Shown here in pieces: positions 19,274 to 28,498 of a stretch of 64,000 bases of DNA (position 1 is the first letter of the stretch; every line of letters starts with the position of its first letter). The translations under genes were made by a program, and so were the position numbers. The notes beneath the pieces are model-generated. The model did not search any database, was not told where the DNA came from, and saw only the letters and a list, made by a program, of their open reading frames with translations. Origin of the DNA: JAJRXR01 sp041402005 (lineage in GTDB: Bacteria > Planctomycetota > Phycisphaerae > Phycisphaerales > UBA1924); assembly GCA_041402005.1 (NCBI GenBank), contig JAWKTB010000004.1:1-64000 (forward strand), given 5' to 3'.

Positions 19274-19600
19274 TCAGGGCGCCCCCAGTGTGTGGCAAAT
19301 CTCGCCCACCGTCCTGGACAGGGTGATACCGGACCCCGGGGCGAACCGCTGGACCCCCTCGGCCCGGAGGGCCGGGGCGGCCTCCCGCTCGTACCGCTCG
19401 AATGACGCCCGGTCCGAGAACCGGTATCGGACCTCCACCTGTGTCCCCCCCGCCCCAGGGTCGAGCATCAGGATCTCGGCGGCGGAGGCGCCCCCCCGGA
19501 TGACGCCCGCCAGGTGTCCATCCACCAACCAGGATACGAACTCCCGGGCGACACGCTCCGAGTCGCACCGGGCCGAGACGGTGTAGGCGATCTCTGGCAT
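19274..19600 (-). CDS. DUF4286 family protein
   Basis: 108 residues, ATG 19600. Small ferredoxin-like alpha/beta protein: IAYTVSARCDSERVAREFVS at the start, VEVRYRFSDRASFERYEREA and FAPGSGITLSRTVGEI at the end, as in DUF4286 proteins of unknown function. It lies in the same frame as the downstream ECF sigma factor, separated by a TGA and 28 codons before the proposed CTG, so the two genes may be translationally linked. It diverges from the second ECF sigma gene at 19692. Confidence 0.75.
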   Translation of the reverse strand: MPEIAYTVSARCDSERVAREFVSWLVDGHLAGVIRGGASAAEILMLDPGAGGTQVEVRYRFSDRASFERYEREAAPALRAEGVQRFAPGSGITLSRTVGEICHTLGAP

Positions 19601-19691
19601 GATGGATGAGCGTACGTGCCGATCGGGTCTGGCGCCCTGCAATGGGGGCGGGGCCCGGGCGTTCGGCGGAAGGATGGGACCCGCGTTGCGG

Positions 19692-20294
19692 ATGGCCGAG
19701 TCGCCATCGGAACTCCCCGAGGGCGAGCTCTCGGCCCTGATCCGGGCCGCGGGCGATGGGGACGAACGCGCGTGGACGCGTCTCGTCGATCTGTACGCCA
19801 GGCGGGTGTTCGCCCTGGCGAAGAGCCGGCGCCTGAGCGCCGAGATGGCCGAGGAGATCACACAGTCCGTGTTCGCGACGATCGCGACCAAGCTGACGGC
19901 GGGGGACTACACGGAGCAGGGGCGCTTCGAGGCGTGGCTGTTCCGCGTCGCGATGAACCGGGTCCGCGACGAGATGCGCCGCCAGAAGCGTCAGGCGTCG
20001 CCGATGGACGCGTCGAGCTTCGCCCTCGACGCGGCGCCCGAGACGGGCGGACAGCGGGCGAGCGTCGAGGAGCTCGACAGCCTGCGCGGGGCGATGGAGA
20101 AGCTGTCCGACGCGGACAGGGAGATCGTGGAGCTGCGACATCACGCGCAGCTGAGCTTCAAGCAGATCGCTGATCTGCTCGGGGAGCCGATGGGGACGTT
20201 GCTCGCCCGCCATCACAGGGCGCTCAAGAAGCTGCGGGACATCATCGGAACCGGGAGCGGGGAACAGGGCGAGCGAAAGGCCGACGCGTCATGA
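19692..20294 (+). CDS. ECF RNA polymerase sigma factor
   Basis: 200 residues from ATG 19692 (ATG 19674, right after GGAAGG, is an alternative). Region 2: LYARRVFALAKSRRLSAEMA, EEITQSVFATIATK, RFEAWLFRVAMNRVRDEMRR; region 4: KLSDADREIVELRHHAQLSF, KQIADLLGEPMGTLLARHHR. It directs RNA polymerase to an unknown regulon. It overlaps the next gene by 4 nt (ATGA at 20291), forming a three-gene set with a membrane partner and an exported protein. Confidence 0.9.
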   Translation: MAESPSELPEGELSALIRAAGDGDERAWTRLVDLYARRVFALAKSRRLSAEMAEEITQSVFATIATKLTAGDYTEQGRFEAWLFRVAMNRVRDEMRRQKRQASPMDASSFALDAAPETGGQRASVEELDSLRGAMEKLSDADREIVELRHHAQLSFKQIADLLGEPMGTLLARHHRALKKLRDIIGTGSGEQGERKADAS

Positions 20295-20785
20295 ACGAGC
20301 ACGACACATACGAGAACGGAACGCCCGACGAGCTGCGCGGCATCGAGTCCGCTCTGAACCGGCTTGGCGACGCGGAGCGCGCCTCGGCCCCCCACGACTT
20401 CGAGGCCCGCGTGCTCGAGCGCGTGCGAGCCGGCGCGGACGAGGCGCCACGCTCCATCCCGATCCACCGGCATCGGACGACGGCACGCCCCCGCGTGGTC
20501 GCCCGCCTGAGCGCCATCGCGGCGTTGCTCGCGGTCGTCGGCGGCGCGTGGTTCGCGCTCCAGCGCACAACTTCCACGCCTCCGGCAGCGGACAACGGCA
20601 TCCGTCTGGTCTCCCTCGAGGAGAGCGTCGGCGATCTGCTGGCGGCCGAAAGCTGGCTCGACGACATGACGAGCGTGGACACGACGGCCGCCCAGGACGA
20701 GGCGGACCAGATCGACACGATGATCGGCTCGCCCTGGGAGCTGATCGACACGCTCGACGCCGCGATGGGCGGGGAGGCGATCTGA
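20291..20785 (+). CDS. single-pass membrane protein, probable anti-sigma factor
   Basis: 164 residues, start overlapping the sigma stop by ATGA. Residues 1-70 are cytoplasmic and helical (HDFEARVLERVRAG), a transmembrane helix lies at about 73-90 (LSAIAALLAVVGGAWFAL), and the periplasmic remainder is acidic. No cysteine/histidine zinc motif of the ZAS type is present, so the anti-sigma role rests on position and topology, not on a domain match. The stop overlaps the next ATG by one base. Confidence 0.7.
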   Translation: MNEHDTYENGTPDELRGIESALNRLGDAERASAPHDFEARVLERVRAGADEAPRSIPIHRHRTTARPRVVARLSAIAALLAVVGGAWFALQRTTSTPPAADNGIRLVSLEESVGDLLAAESWLDDMTSVDTTAAQDEADQIDTMIGSPWELIDTLDAAMGGEAI

Positions 20786-21681
20786 TGAGACGCTCGTGGA
20801 CGAGTCTGGTGGCGGCGGTCGGTCTGATGGCGTGCGCCGGGCTGGCGTCCCAGCCAGGCCAGCCCGGAGAGGCGCCCGACGGCATGGCGCCGCCACCCCC
20901 GGCTGAGGGGATGGGCGCCGACGCGCCGTCGCCAGAGCAGGTTCGGCGTCGTGTGCAGCGCCGGCTCGACGAGATCGAGGCGGAGCGCGAGCGTCTGCAG
21001 CATGCGCTGAGCGCGCTCGACGACGGGCGCCCCGCGCCCGAGGTGATGCGCGAGCTGGGCCCCGATGCTGGGCGCCCGATGGATTGGCGTGGTGGACCGC
21101 GTCGTGGCGGACCCGGCCAGGACGAGCTTGCTCCGGAGGAGGATGTCCCACCGCCGACGCCCGAGGAGATCCGCGCCTTCATCGACGAGCATTTGCCCGA
21201 GCTGGCGAAGAACCTAAACACGGTCGAGAGCATGGCGCCGGGCGGGGCGGAGCGGATCCTCAAGAGCCTGACGCCACGGATCGCGGAGGTCATCGTCGCC
21301 CAGCGGCGCGACCAGAAGCTGGGCGAGCTGAAGGTGGACGAGCTTCAGATCGGGGCTCGCGTGATCGAGGCCATGCGGCGGGCACGGGAGTTGGTTGACG
21401 CGGATGGCACACTGAGCGAGGCGGACGAGAACGCCCTGCGCACCAGCCTCATCGATCTGCTCACCAGTCAGGCGAAGATCCGCGACGGTGTCCGCCTGCG
21501 CGAGATCGATCTTCTCGAAGAGCACGCCGCGGCGATGCGGGCGGAGGTGCAGTCGCACGCCGAAGGTCGTGACGAGGAGATCGCCCGCCTTGCGGACCGG
21601 ATGATCGATCGGATCAAGCGCGGACCGGGCGATCTTCGTGAGCGCTGGCGCGAGCGCCGTCGCCCCGACACCGACGACTGA
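20785..21681 (+). CDS. exported helical protein of a sigma-factor operon
   Basis: 298 residues, ATG 20785 overlapping the previous TGA. The N-terminal hydrophobic segment LVAAVGLMACAGLA with a cysteine suggests a signal or lipoprotein signal. A Pro-rich part follows, then long charged helices (QRRLDEIEAERERLQHALSA; HAEGRDEEIARLADRMIDRI). The pattern recalls periplasmic Spy/CpxP-like stress sensors, but no LTxxQ motifs were found, so the family is open. The operon context suggests a sensor feeding into the sigma/anti-sigma pair (inference). Confidence 0.65.
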   Translation: MRRSWTSLVAAVGLMACAGLASQPGQPGEAPDGMAPPPPAEGMGADAPSPEQVRRRVQRRLDEIEAERERLQHALSALDDGRPAPEVMRELGPDAGRPMDWRGGPRRGGPGQDELAPEEDVPPPTPEEIRAFIDEHLPELAKNLNTVESMAPGGAERILKSLTPRIAEVIVAQRRDQKLGELKVDELQIGARVIEAMRRARELVDADGTLSEADENALRTSLIDLLTSQAKIRDGVRLREIDLLEEHAAAMRAEVQSHAEGRDEEIARLADRMIDRIKRGPGDLRERWRERRRPDTDD

Positions 21682-21688
21682 CGCGGCT

Positions 21689-22078
21689 CTAGGAGACGGT
21701 CGAGCCCGGGGCGATCGCGGTCATCGGCGTGACGACGACGACGTGGCGCTCGTCGCCGCCCTTTGGCGCGTCCGAGGCGGCCAGCAGCATGCCACGAGAC
21801 TCCTCGCCCCGGATCGTCCGTGGTGCGAGATTCGCGACGATCACGACCTGCTTGCCGACGAGACTCTGGGGGTCGTAGTACTCGCGGATCCCGGCGCAGA
21901 TCTGGCGGGGCGCGCCCGAGCCGTCGTCGAGCTGGATCTTGATCAGGCGGTCCGCGTTCGGATGCGGCTCGGCCTGCACGATCGTCGCGACGCGCAGGTC
22001 GATCTTGGCGAAGTCGTCGAAGGTGATCTGACCCTTCGTGCTCTCGGCTTCGCTCGCGGGCGCGCTGGGCTCGGACAT
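21689..22078 (-). CDS. stand-alone tRNA-binding (EMAP/MetRS beta-like) domain protein
   Basis: 129 residues, ATG 22078. OB-fold tRNA-binding domain as at the C-terminus of methionyl-tRNA synthetase: ITFDDFAKIDLRVATIVQAE, PHPNADRLIKIQLDDG, RQICAGIREYYDP, VVIVANLAPRTIRGEESRGM and LLAASD in order. Binds tRNA non-specifically and helps MetRS (in trans) or acts as a CsaA-like chaperone. The protein may be a split MetRS beta chain; no metG is in the window. Ends 8 nt from the convergent 20785 gene. Confidence 0.92.
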   Translation of the reverse strand: MSEPSAPASEAESTKGQITFDDFAKIDLRVATIVQAEPHPNADRLIKIQLDDGSGAPRQICAGIREYYDPQSLVGKQVVIVANLAPRTIRGEESRGMLLAASDAPKGGDERHVVVVTPMTAIAPGSTVS

Positions 22079-22110
22079 GGCTCGGCTCCTGTGGGCTGTG
22101 TATGGCGAGT

Positions 22111-22995
22111 CTAGGGGCGCCCGGTCGGCGCGGGCGCCCAGCGCCCGGAGCGCCAGTAGCGAGCCTTTGGGTTGACGCCGACGCGGGGGGCGACCTCCGT
22201 GGGGTCGGGGTCGCGCAGGGGCTCGTCGCCACCGGTCAGCAGCAGGGCTGCCCACGATCGACGCTCGACACCGAGCAGTTGGGCCTCGGCGGACAGATAC
22301 TCGAGCAGTTGGACGCGGTCGAGGGCCGGCCCGGGGTCTCCGCCGCAGACGGAGCAGAGACGCTCGCCGGCGGTGGCGTTGCGGTCCGGGACGAACCGGC
22401 GGTTGCGGCACTCGGAGCAGGGCCATGCCTCGGCGTCCTTTCGCAGCCGGTCGATCCACCCCGCCCCGAGGGCGCGCTCGATCGCGGCGCGGATCTCGGG
22501 GTCGTCCAGGCGGGTGCGAGCCTCGTACCCGTCACCGGCACGGACGAACTCGAAGACTTCCGCCGCCCGCTCGGCGGCCGATCCCACGCGGGGCGAGACC
22601 GCCTCGCTCCAAGAAGGTGGCGCGAACCGATCATCAAGGGCACGTGCGACGGCGGTGAGCCAACGCCGATCCTGATCCGACCCGGCAAGGTCCGCGAGGG
22701 CGATGCACGCGCCGGCGGCCAACGCGGTATCCCCCGTCTCGAGCGCGATCGCGAGGGCGAGCGCGTGCAACTGGGTGGCCAGCTCACGTCCGCCCTGCGC
22801 CGCGACCTCCTCGCCCAGCTCGAAGTATCCCTCCGGGTGTGCCGGGTCGAGCGCTGTCAGCCGTTCGTCCAAGCGGGGGATCGACGCCATCGGATCGCGC
22901 CGGGTGGTGTCGCCGGAGGGTTCAGCGGGCTGGGCGCCGAGACCGATCGCGACGAGCGAGAGCGTGAGGAAGAAGATCGACGTCGCCCGCCTCAT
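22111..22995 (-). CDS. secreted zinc-ribbon protein, last gene of the ExbBD operon
   Basis: 294 residues, ATG 22995 overlapping the previous stop by ATGA. Signal peptide (ATSIFFLTLSLVAIGLGAQ). Residues 60-110 are helical, TPR-like, and the second half carries a zinc ribbon: CSECRNRRFVPDR then CSVCGGDPG. Family not recognised. It is the eighth gene in the overlapping series that starts at 32374. The downstream gene (21689) starts 32 nt after its stop, so the operon may or may not continue. Confidence 0.75.
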   Translation of the reverse strand: MRRATSIFFLTLSLVAIGLGAQPAEPSGDTTRRDPMASIPRLDERLTALDPAHPEGYFELGEEVAAQGGRELATQLHALALAIALETGDTALAAGACIALADLAGSDQDRRWLTAVARALDDRFAPPSWSEAVSPRVGSAAERAAEVFEFVRAGDGYEARTRLDDPEIRAAIERALGAGWIDRLRKDAEAWPCSECRNRRFVPDRNATAGERLCSVCGGDPGPALDRVQLLEYLSAEAQLLGVERRSWAALLLTGGDEPLRDPDPTEVAPRVGVNPKARYWRSGRWAPAPTGRP

Positions 22996-25817
22996 GGTCC
23001 AACCCCCTCGCGGATGAGCCAGAGTCTGGCCATCGCCTCCTCGCAGGCTGCGATCTGCTCGGCGATGTGCCCAGACCGCCCCTGGGCGTCGTCGAGGGCC
23101 TTGAGCACGCCCGACACGTCGGCGCCGACACCCGCCCGCTCGCTCGAAGTCAGCAGGGCGAGCGTCTCACACGCGGCGAGCTGCTCGGCGAGGAACTCCT
23201 GGATCGGCGACGTCGCCAGCTCGAGGCGGGCGGTCCGCCGACGCTCGATGATGTCGGGCGTCAGCCCGGCGAGCCCTGCGGGGCCGGCGCGCTCCGCCTC
23301 TCGGCGCCAACGCAAGCGGAGCAGGCGTGCCGAATCCTGGGGCGTGGGCGCCGTGGCGGGCCCGGACGAAGCCGCCACCGGGCTCACCAAGAGCTGGTAG
23401 GCGTCGGCGAGATCGATCAGTTGGTCATCCATCGATCCCCACGCCGAGCCGGAGGCGAGTGTGTCGATCAGTGTCGAGACGAGCGCCTGTCTGGCCTCGG
23501 TGCGCCACACGCCGTCGCGTCGGTCGTGCGAGATCGGGGTTGTCGTCGCCAGCTCGATGATCTCCACCATGTCGTCGGAGCGTGGCATCTCGGCGAGCCG
23601 CTCGAGCAGCGAACTCAGAACCGCGGGCGCCCGCAGGAACGACCGCAAGGTCTCGCGCGCGCGATCTTGAACCGTTCGCGGGGCCGACCTGATGGCGGCG
23701 TCGACCAGCATCGCCGCGTCGACGGGCCCGATATCGTCGTCCTCGCGATTGGACAGGGCATCGAGCAGGGCGATGCGCTTGTCGGCGTCGGAGCCTGCCT
23801 CGTCGTAGCGGATGGCCCATGATCCGTCCGAGTTCGAGCGTGCGGCGAGGGGCGCCGCATTGGACTGACGGCCTGAGCGTTGCGACTCGAGGGACGCCGA
23901 GCGCTCGATCGAGTGGGCCGCTTCGTCGAAGACGCCGTCGTGGGCGAGCGAGGCCGCGGAGTTGAGCAGGGCGAGGCGCACCGCCAGCAGGAACTGGCCG
24001 CGGGCATCGCTGGTCAGAGTCCTCTCGCGGAACAGGGCCTGCATCGCCTTGCGCATGTCCCCGCTGAGGGAGTCCAGCTCGGCCTGCTGATCCACCCGCC
24101 ACGCTCGCTCGAGGCGGGTGCGCAGGGCGCGCCGCTCGCTCATGTCGGCGTTGGGGCTGAGGGAGACGGTGGCGTCGATGCCGGGCGCCGCCGACCTGGA
24201 CGCCAGGGCCGCGATCAGACGCGAGAGCGCCCCGGAGAGCGCGCCGGGGCGGTCGAGCGTTCGGAGGAGCCATCGGCGCGCGCCCGAATCGCGTCTCCAG
24301 GAGAGGGCCAGTGTCGCCCGCTCGATCGCCGGGGTCCGGGGATCCACCTGACCGACGGGCGAGGCGAGCAGGTCGTCGAGCGCCTCGGTGATCAGGATCG
24401 TGCGCACGGTCTCGTCGTCGGCGGCGAGGGCGTCGACCGCCTCGAGCCAGCGGATCCACGCCGCCTCGTCCTGCGGGGCGTGGACGAGGCGGTCTCGAAC
24501 GAGTCGAGCGCCCGCGACGCCGCCTGGCACGAAATCCGAGGCGCCCGACGCGAGATCGGGGGCCCCCGTGCGCAGGAGGCGGTCCGCCTGGGCGCGTTCG
24601 GCGGCGTTGAGCAGGGGTGTCGATCTCACGCGCGCGAGCGCGCCAGCGGACCAGACGGCGGGCCACACATCGTCGGGCGCCGGCGCCATCTTCCCGGCGC
24701 CCGAGAGCGGAGCGAGCCCGGCGCCGACCGCGTCGATCGCCAGACGCGACGCGTCGGGCGCCGACGCCGCCGACTCGAGGAACCGCTCCAGGGCGCTCAT
24801 CGCCCGCCCCCGCTGCTGGGCGTCGAAGCTCACCCACGTCGAGGCGAACAGGCGGACCGCGTCTGAGAACCGGCGCGTCGCCTCGAACGGGGTCAGTTCC
24901 AGCGCTCGTGTCGACGCGTCGAACTCACGGACGATCAGCTCCGGGTCCCCGAGGGCGTCGGGCTCGGGAAGCGTCCGCGGGCGGGACGTCGGGCGCGGGG
25001 CGCTGGTTACCGGGCGGGAGCTGACCGTGGCGGCGTCGTTGTTCGACCCTTCGGGGGCGGTCGCGACCGTCGGCGCCTGGCCCGACTCGGCCAGGTTCAT
25101 CAGCCCGACGACGCCGATCACGAGGCTGACGAGCGTCACGACCGCGACGACGCTGACGATGATGGCCAGCTTGAGCAGGCGCTGGGCGGGGTCGATCTGC
25201 TCGTCGAGCGGTGTGCCGGGCTCGGGCTTGGCGCCGAAGGACGGGGGCGGGGTGCGCACGATGGCGCCGGCGGCGGGCAGCGCCATGGAGCGGGCGCGCG
25301 GACGGCGTCGATGCCCGATGCGTCGCAGCGTCTGCGCCACCTCGCGCGAGCCCAGGCCCCGGGCATGGGCGATCGAGGCGATGCGCCTCAGGGATCGCTT
25401 GTTCCACCCGCCGAACATCGCCAAAGCCAGGATCGCGTCGTGCTCAAGGAGACGCTCGGACGTCGAGAGCCCGGCGGGGCGCGTCGGCGTCGGGACCGGC
25501 ACGCCCGCGGCCGACGCCGACGCTCGGGCCCCCCAGCTCTCGGCGAGGCGGGCGCGGACGCTGGGGTTCAGGAGCTGCGCCGCGGCGGCGTACAGGGAAA
25601 GTCGCACCTCGTCGGCCTCGGGCGTCTCGGCCAGTGGGTGCTGGTCGATCTGGCGCATGCGCCGGTCACGGGCGTCGAGGATGACCACGTCGTCGAGCGC
25701 GCGGGGGGGGAGTCCCAAGAGCGCAAAGGGACCGCCGCGGGCCGCCTCGGGGCCGAGGAAGACCTCCGTCGGCGAGACGGGGCGACGCCCGGGGCTGGGT
25801 CTGGGCGTCTGGCTCAT
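22992..25817 (-). CDS. membrane protein with J-like N-terminal domain and large periplasmic helical domain
   Basis: 941 residues, ATG 25817 overlapping the previous stop (ATGA). Residues 28-92 have the shape of a DnaJ domain (FALLGLPPR, then IDQHPLAETP..EVRLSLYAAAAQLLNPSVRARL), but the catalytic HPD reads HPL (60-62). Residues 120-170 contain another helical module (IASIAHARGLGSREVAQTLR). One transmembrane helix lies at 216-241; the rest is Thr/Ser-rich then helical repeat-like and extracytoplasmic. It probably ties a cytoplasmic adaptor domain to the envelope complex encoded by this operon. Function unknown. Confidence 0.75.
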   Translation of the reverse strand: MSQTPRPSPGRRPVSPTEVFLGPEAARGGPFALLGLPPRALDDVVILDARDRRMRQIDQHPLAETPEADEVRLSLYAAAAQLLNPSVRARLAESWGARASASAAGVPVPTPTRPAGLSTSERLLEHDAILALAMFGGWNKRSLRRIASIAHARGLGSREVAQTLRRIGHRRRPRARSMALPAAGAIVRTPPPSFGAKPEPGTPLDEQIDPAQRLLKLAIIVSVVAVVTLVSLVIGVVGLMNLAESGQAPTVATAPEGSNNDAATVSSRPVTSAPRPTSRPRTLPEPDALGDPELIVREFDASTRALELTPFEATRRFSDAVRLFASTWVSFDAQQRGRAMSALERFLESAASAPDASRLAIDAVGAGLAPLSGAGKMAPAPDDVWPAVWSAGALARVRSTPLLNAAERAQADRLLRTGAPDLASGASDFVPGGVAGARLVRDRLVHAPQDEAAWIRWLEAVDALAADDETVRTILITEALDDLLASPVGQVDPRTPAIERATLALSWRRDSGARRWLLRTLDRPGALSGALSRLIAALASRSAAPGIDATVSLSPNADMSERRALRTRLERAWRVDQQAELDSLSGDMRKAMQALFRERTLTSDARGQFLLAVRLALLNSAASLAHDGVFDEAAHSIERSASLESQRSGRQSNAAPLAARSNSDGSWAIRYDEAGSDADKRIALLDALSNREDDDIGPVDAAMLVDAAIRSAPRTVQDRARETLRSFLRAPAVLSSLLERLAEMPRSDDMVEIIELATTTPISHDRRDGVWRTEARQALVSTLIDTLASGSAWGSMDDQLIDLADAYQLLVSPVAASSGPATAPTPQDSARLLRLRWRREAERAGPAGLAGLTPDIIERRRTARLELATSPIQEFLAEQLAACETLALLTSSERAGVGADVSGVLKALDDAQGRSGHIAEQIAACEEAMARLWLIREGVGP

Positions 25818-28498
25818 CCGCCTTCCCCCTCGGGCGTCTGAACGCCGGTGTCGGGCGCGAGCTTCACTTTGGCCTCGAGGTCGGCGAAGCGCTCGTCCCA
25901 GGGGGGGGCAAGCGTGCCAGGGTGCAGGATCCGGAACTGCGCCATCGCCTCGCGGGCACGGGTGGGGTCGAGCACGAGCATCAGGCGGATCGATTCGTAC
26001 CTCGCCTCGAACCAAAACGGCGAGCCTTCTTCGAGCCCGGCCATCAGTGTGAGCCAGGCGTCGAGAGCGGTGTCGGACTTTCCGGCGGTCTCGGCGAGTC
26101 GGGCGGTGCGGCGCAGCACGCTCTCGGGACGGCGCCCCGCGTCGAGCACGCGCTTGTCGAGCTCGAGCGCCAGGTCGCGGGTCACGGTGTCGCCGACCGT
26201 GTCGAAGAGGTACTCGCCCGCGGAGGCGACGGTGTCCATGACGCCCAGGGTGGCGGCGCCGATGAGGTTCGGGTCCGTGCGGCGGAGCTGCTCGATCACG
26301 CGCGTGCCGTAACGGATGACGCGTCTGGCCTCCTCGACGTGGCGCGGCGGAGCGGCCCAGTCCTCGGCGGCCTTCGCGTAGAGCTGGCGGTGGGCGGCGT
26401 CGTCGAAGCGCCCGCCCTCCTCGTCCAGCGTCGCCAGCAGCGCCTCAACCTGGTCGGTCTCGTCGCGGCGCATCGCGATCTGCAGGCGGCGGAATGTCAG
26501 TTCTGCGTGCAGATCGTCGAGAGACTCGCTGCGCGTCTCGGCGAGGGCTTCGATCACGTGGATGGCCCGCTCGGCCCTAGCGACGTCGATGCTGTCCACG
26601 CTCAGCACCACGTCCAGGACCTGGCGGGCGCGAACCATCAGGGCGGCGGCCGCCTCGCCCGCGGCGGGCTCTTGGCCTGTCGTCGCGGTCTTCAGATCCT
26701 CGTCGAGCAAGGGTTCGGCGACCGCGAGGAACTTGGCGCCCGCCTCCTCGCGCGTCTCGGGCGTCGCGGATCGGAAGACGCGGTAGCGCAGGCGGGACTC
26801 GTGGCGCCTCGCGGCGGCGGCGAGGGGAGAGTCCGGGTTGACCGCCGCCAGAACCTCGGCGGCCTGGCGGTCGCCGAGCAGTTCCACGTCGGCGAGCCGC
26901 ATCAGCAGCATCGCGGCACGGTCGGAGCGGGGGTTGGCGCGGATGTACGCCGCGGCGGCCTCGTCGCGCGCCGCCATCGCCGCTTTGTCGCCGTCGCGTG
27001 AGGCCAAGTCGAGCGCGACGACGCGCATCCACGCCGACTCGTCGCTCACCTCCGGGTCGTCCGACTTGGCAAGCGGTTCGAGGATCTCGGCGGCCCGAGC
27101 GAGCTCGCCGGCGTAGAAAAGGCTCGTGCCCAGGCGGAGGCGGCACGACTCCTGCTCGTGCGGATGCTTCCCGGCGTCTGGGGCGGCGAGCGCGTGCTCG
27201 AAAGCGGCGGCGGCCTCGTCGTACTGCCTCGTGAGCGTCTGATTCGTCGCGGGGTGGCCAGGGTCCTCGCCGGAGCGGTCGTGCGTCTCTCGCGCCTCGC
27301 GGTACGCGCGGAGACCCTTGGCGTAGAGGAGGATGAACCCCGAGTCGCCCAGGGGCACGTTGTCGAACTTGGAGGCGAGGTCGAGCACGTGCGCCGTCGA
27401 GGCAACGGCGTTGAGGTCATCGATCGCCATGCTCGCCAGATCCCTGACCGGGGTCCGGTCCGAGGAGGCCAGGGCGCCGGCGTCGAGCGCACGCAGCGTG
27501 GTGACCGCGAGCAGGCGGGCCTGCCCCTCGTCGAGGGGGCCGCGTCGCTGGCGGAGATCCTTGATCCGCTCCTCGAGGCGGCGCCACTCGCCGCCCTGGC
27601 TGAGCACCACGATCCACGCGGCGCTCAGCTGCGACTCCGCTTCGGGCGGGATCATGCCCGAGTCCTCGATCGCCTCGAGCCAGGTGATCGAGTCGTCACG
27701 ATGCCCGTCGAGGGCGTAGCTGAGGGCGACGCCGATCGCGGCGCGGGCGACGTGCTCGAACTGGAGGAGGCGTCGCGGGAGACGGTCCGCGGTCGGGCGG
27801 CGCTCCGGAGTGTCCAGGAGGTGCGCAAAGCTGGCGGTCGCCGCGGTGGCGTCCTGGGGCGCATGCTGCTCCAAGGCGATGTAGTACGACGACCAGCCCG
27901 AGTAGTAGTGCGCGAGCGATCGAACGCGTCTGGCCTCGGCGAGGTCCTCCAGGACCTGGGCTCGCTCGATCTCCTCCGCCGTCCGCTCGCGGCGTTCCAG
28001 CACGATCACCTCGCGGTCGGCGAGGATCGCGACCTCGTCGAGCACTTCGCGGACGGAGCGAAGCGTGGCGACGGCGGCGTCGGCCTCCTCATCACCCGTC
28101 AGCATCAGGCGCCAGCTTTCGATGGTCTCTTCCGCAGGGAGATACATCGTGATCGCCAGGCCGACTCGGAGGTTGAAGAGCTTTCCCTCGGGCATCGCGT
28201 CCAGGAGGGCGCGGGCGCGCTCCTCGGCCTTGCGACGCGCCTGGGGGGTCGCGGCGGCGACGAGATCGCGCGTGTACAACGTGCCGAGGCGTTCGGCCAG
28301 GCGTTCCCGCTCGGCGCCCTCGGTGGTCGCGAGGCGCTCCCTGAGCTGGGCGCCGAGCAGCTCGTCGAGGGCGTGGTCGCGCAGGTAGCGCTCGACGACC
28401 TCGTCGGGAGCGCCGGACTCTTGCGCGCGCGCGAGGGCGGGCGCCAGCACGATCGCGGCGATGACCAGCGCGAGGATGTCACTCCTGCGTCGGGACAT
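25814..28498 (-). CDS. secreted TPR-repeat protein of the ExbBD operon
   Basis: 894 residues, ATG 28498, signal peptide SDILALVIAAIVLAPALARA. Almost wholly helical with tetratricopeptide-type spacing (YDEAAAAFEHALAAPDAGKH, then CRLRLGTSLFYAGELARAAE, FEHVARAAIGVALSYALDG). Expected to sit in the periplasm as a scaffold. Its 5' end overlaps the second ExbD gene by 20 nt and its stop overlaps the next start. No enzyme motif is seen. Confidence 0.8.
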   Translation of the reverse strand: MSRRRSDILALVIAAIVLAPALARAQESGAPDEVVERYLRDHALDELLGAQLRERLATTEGAERERLAERLGTLYTRDLVAAATPQARRKAEERARALLDAMPEGKLFNLRVGLAITMYLPAEETIESWRLMLTGDEEADAAVATLRSVREVLDEVAILADREVIVLERRERTAEEIERAQVLEDLAEARRVRSLAHYYSGWSSYYIALEQHAPQDATAATASFAHLLDTPERRPTADRLPRRLLQFEHVARAAIGVALSYALDGHRDDSITWLEAIEDSGMIPPEAESQLSAAWIVVLSQGGEWRRLEERIKDLRQRRGPLDEGQARLLAVTTLRALDAGALASSDRTPVRDLASMAIDDLNAVASTAHVLDLASKFDNVPLGDSGFILLYAKGLRAYREARETHDRSGEDPGHPATNQTLTRQYDEAAAAFEHALAAPDAGKHPHEQESCRLRLGTSLFYAGELARAAEILEPLAKSDDPEVSDESAWMRVVALDLASRDGDKAAMAARDEAAAAYIRANPRSDRAAMLLMRLADVELLGDRQAAEVLAAVNPDSPLAAAARRHESRLRYRVFRSATPETREEAGAKFLAVAEPLLDEDLKTATTGQEPAAGEAAAALMVRARQVLDVVLSVDSIDVARAERAIHVIEALAETRSESLDDLHAELTFRRLQIAMRRDETDQVEALLATLDEEGGRFDDAAHRQLYAKAAEDWAAPPRHVEEARRVIRYGTRVIEQLRRTDPNLIGAATLGVMDTVASAGEYLFDTVGDTVTRDLALELDKRVLDAGRRPESVLRRTARLAETAGKSDTALDAWLTLMAGLEEGSPFWFEARYESIRLMLVLDPTRAREAMAQFRILHPGTLAPPWDERFADLEAKVKLAPDTGVQTPEGEGG

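Noticed and set aside
19053..20216. 387-residue minus-strand frame across the two sigma genes
   Set aside because: Antisense to the plus-strand ECF sigma factor and out of frame with the minus-strand one; the true sigma frame continues past it in another register.
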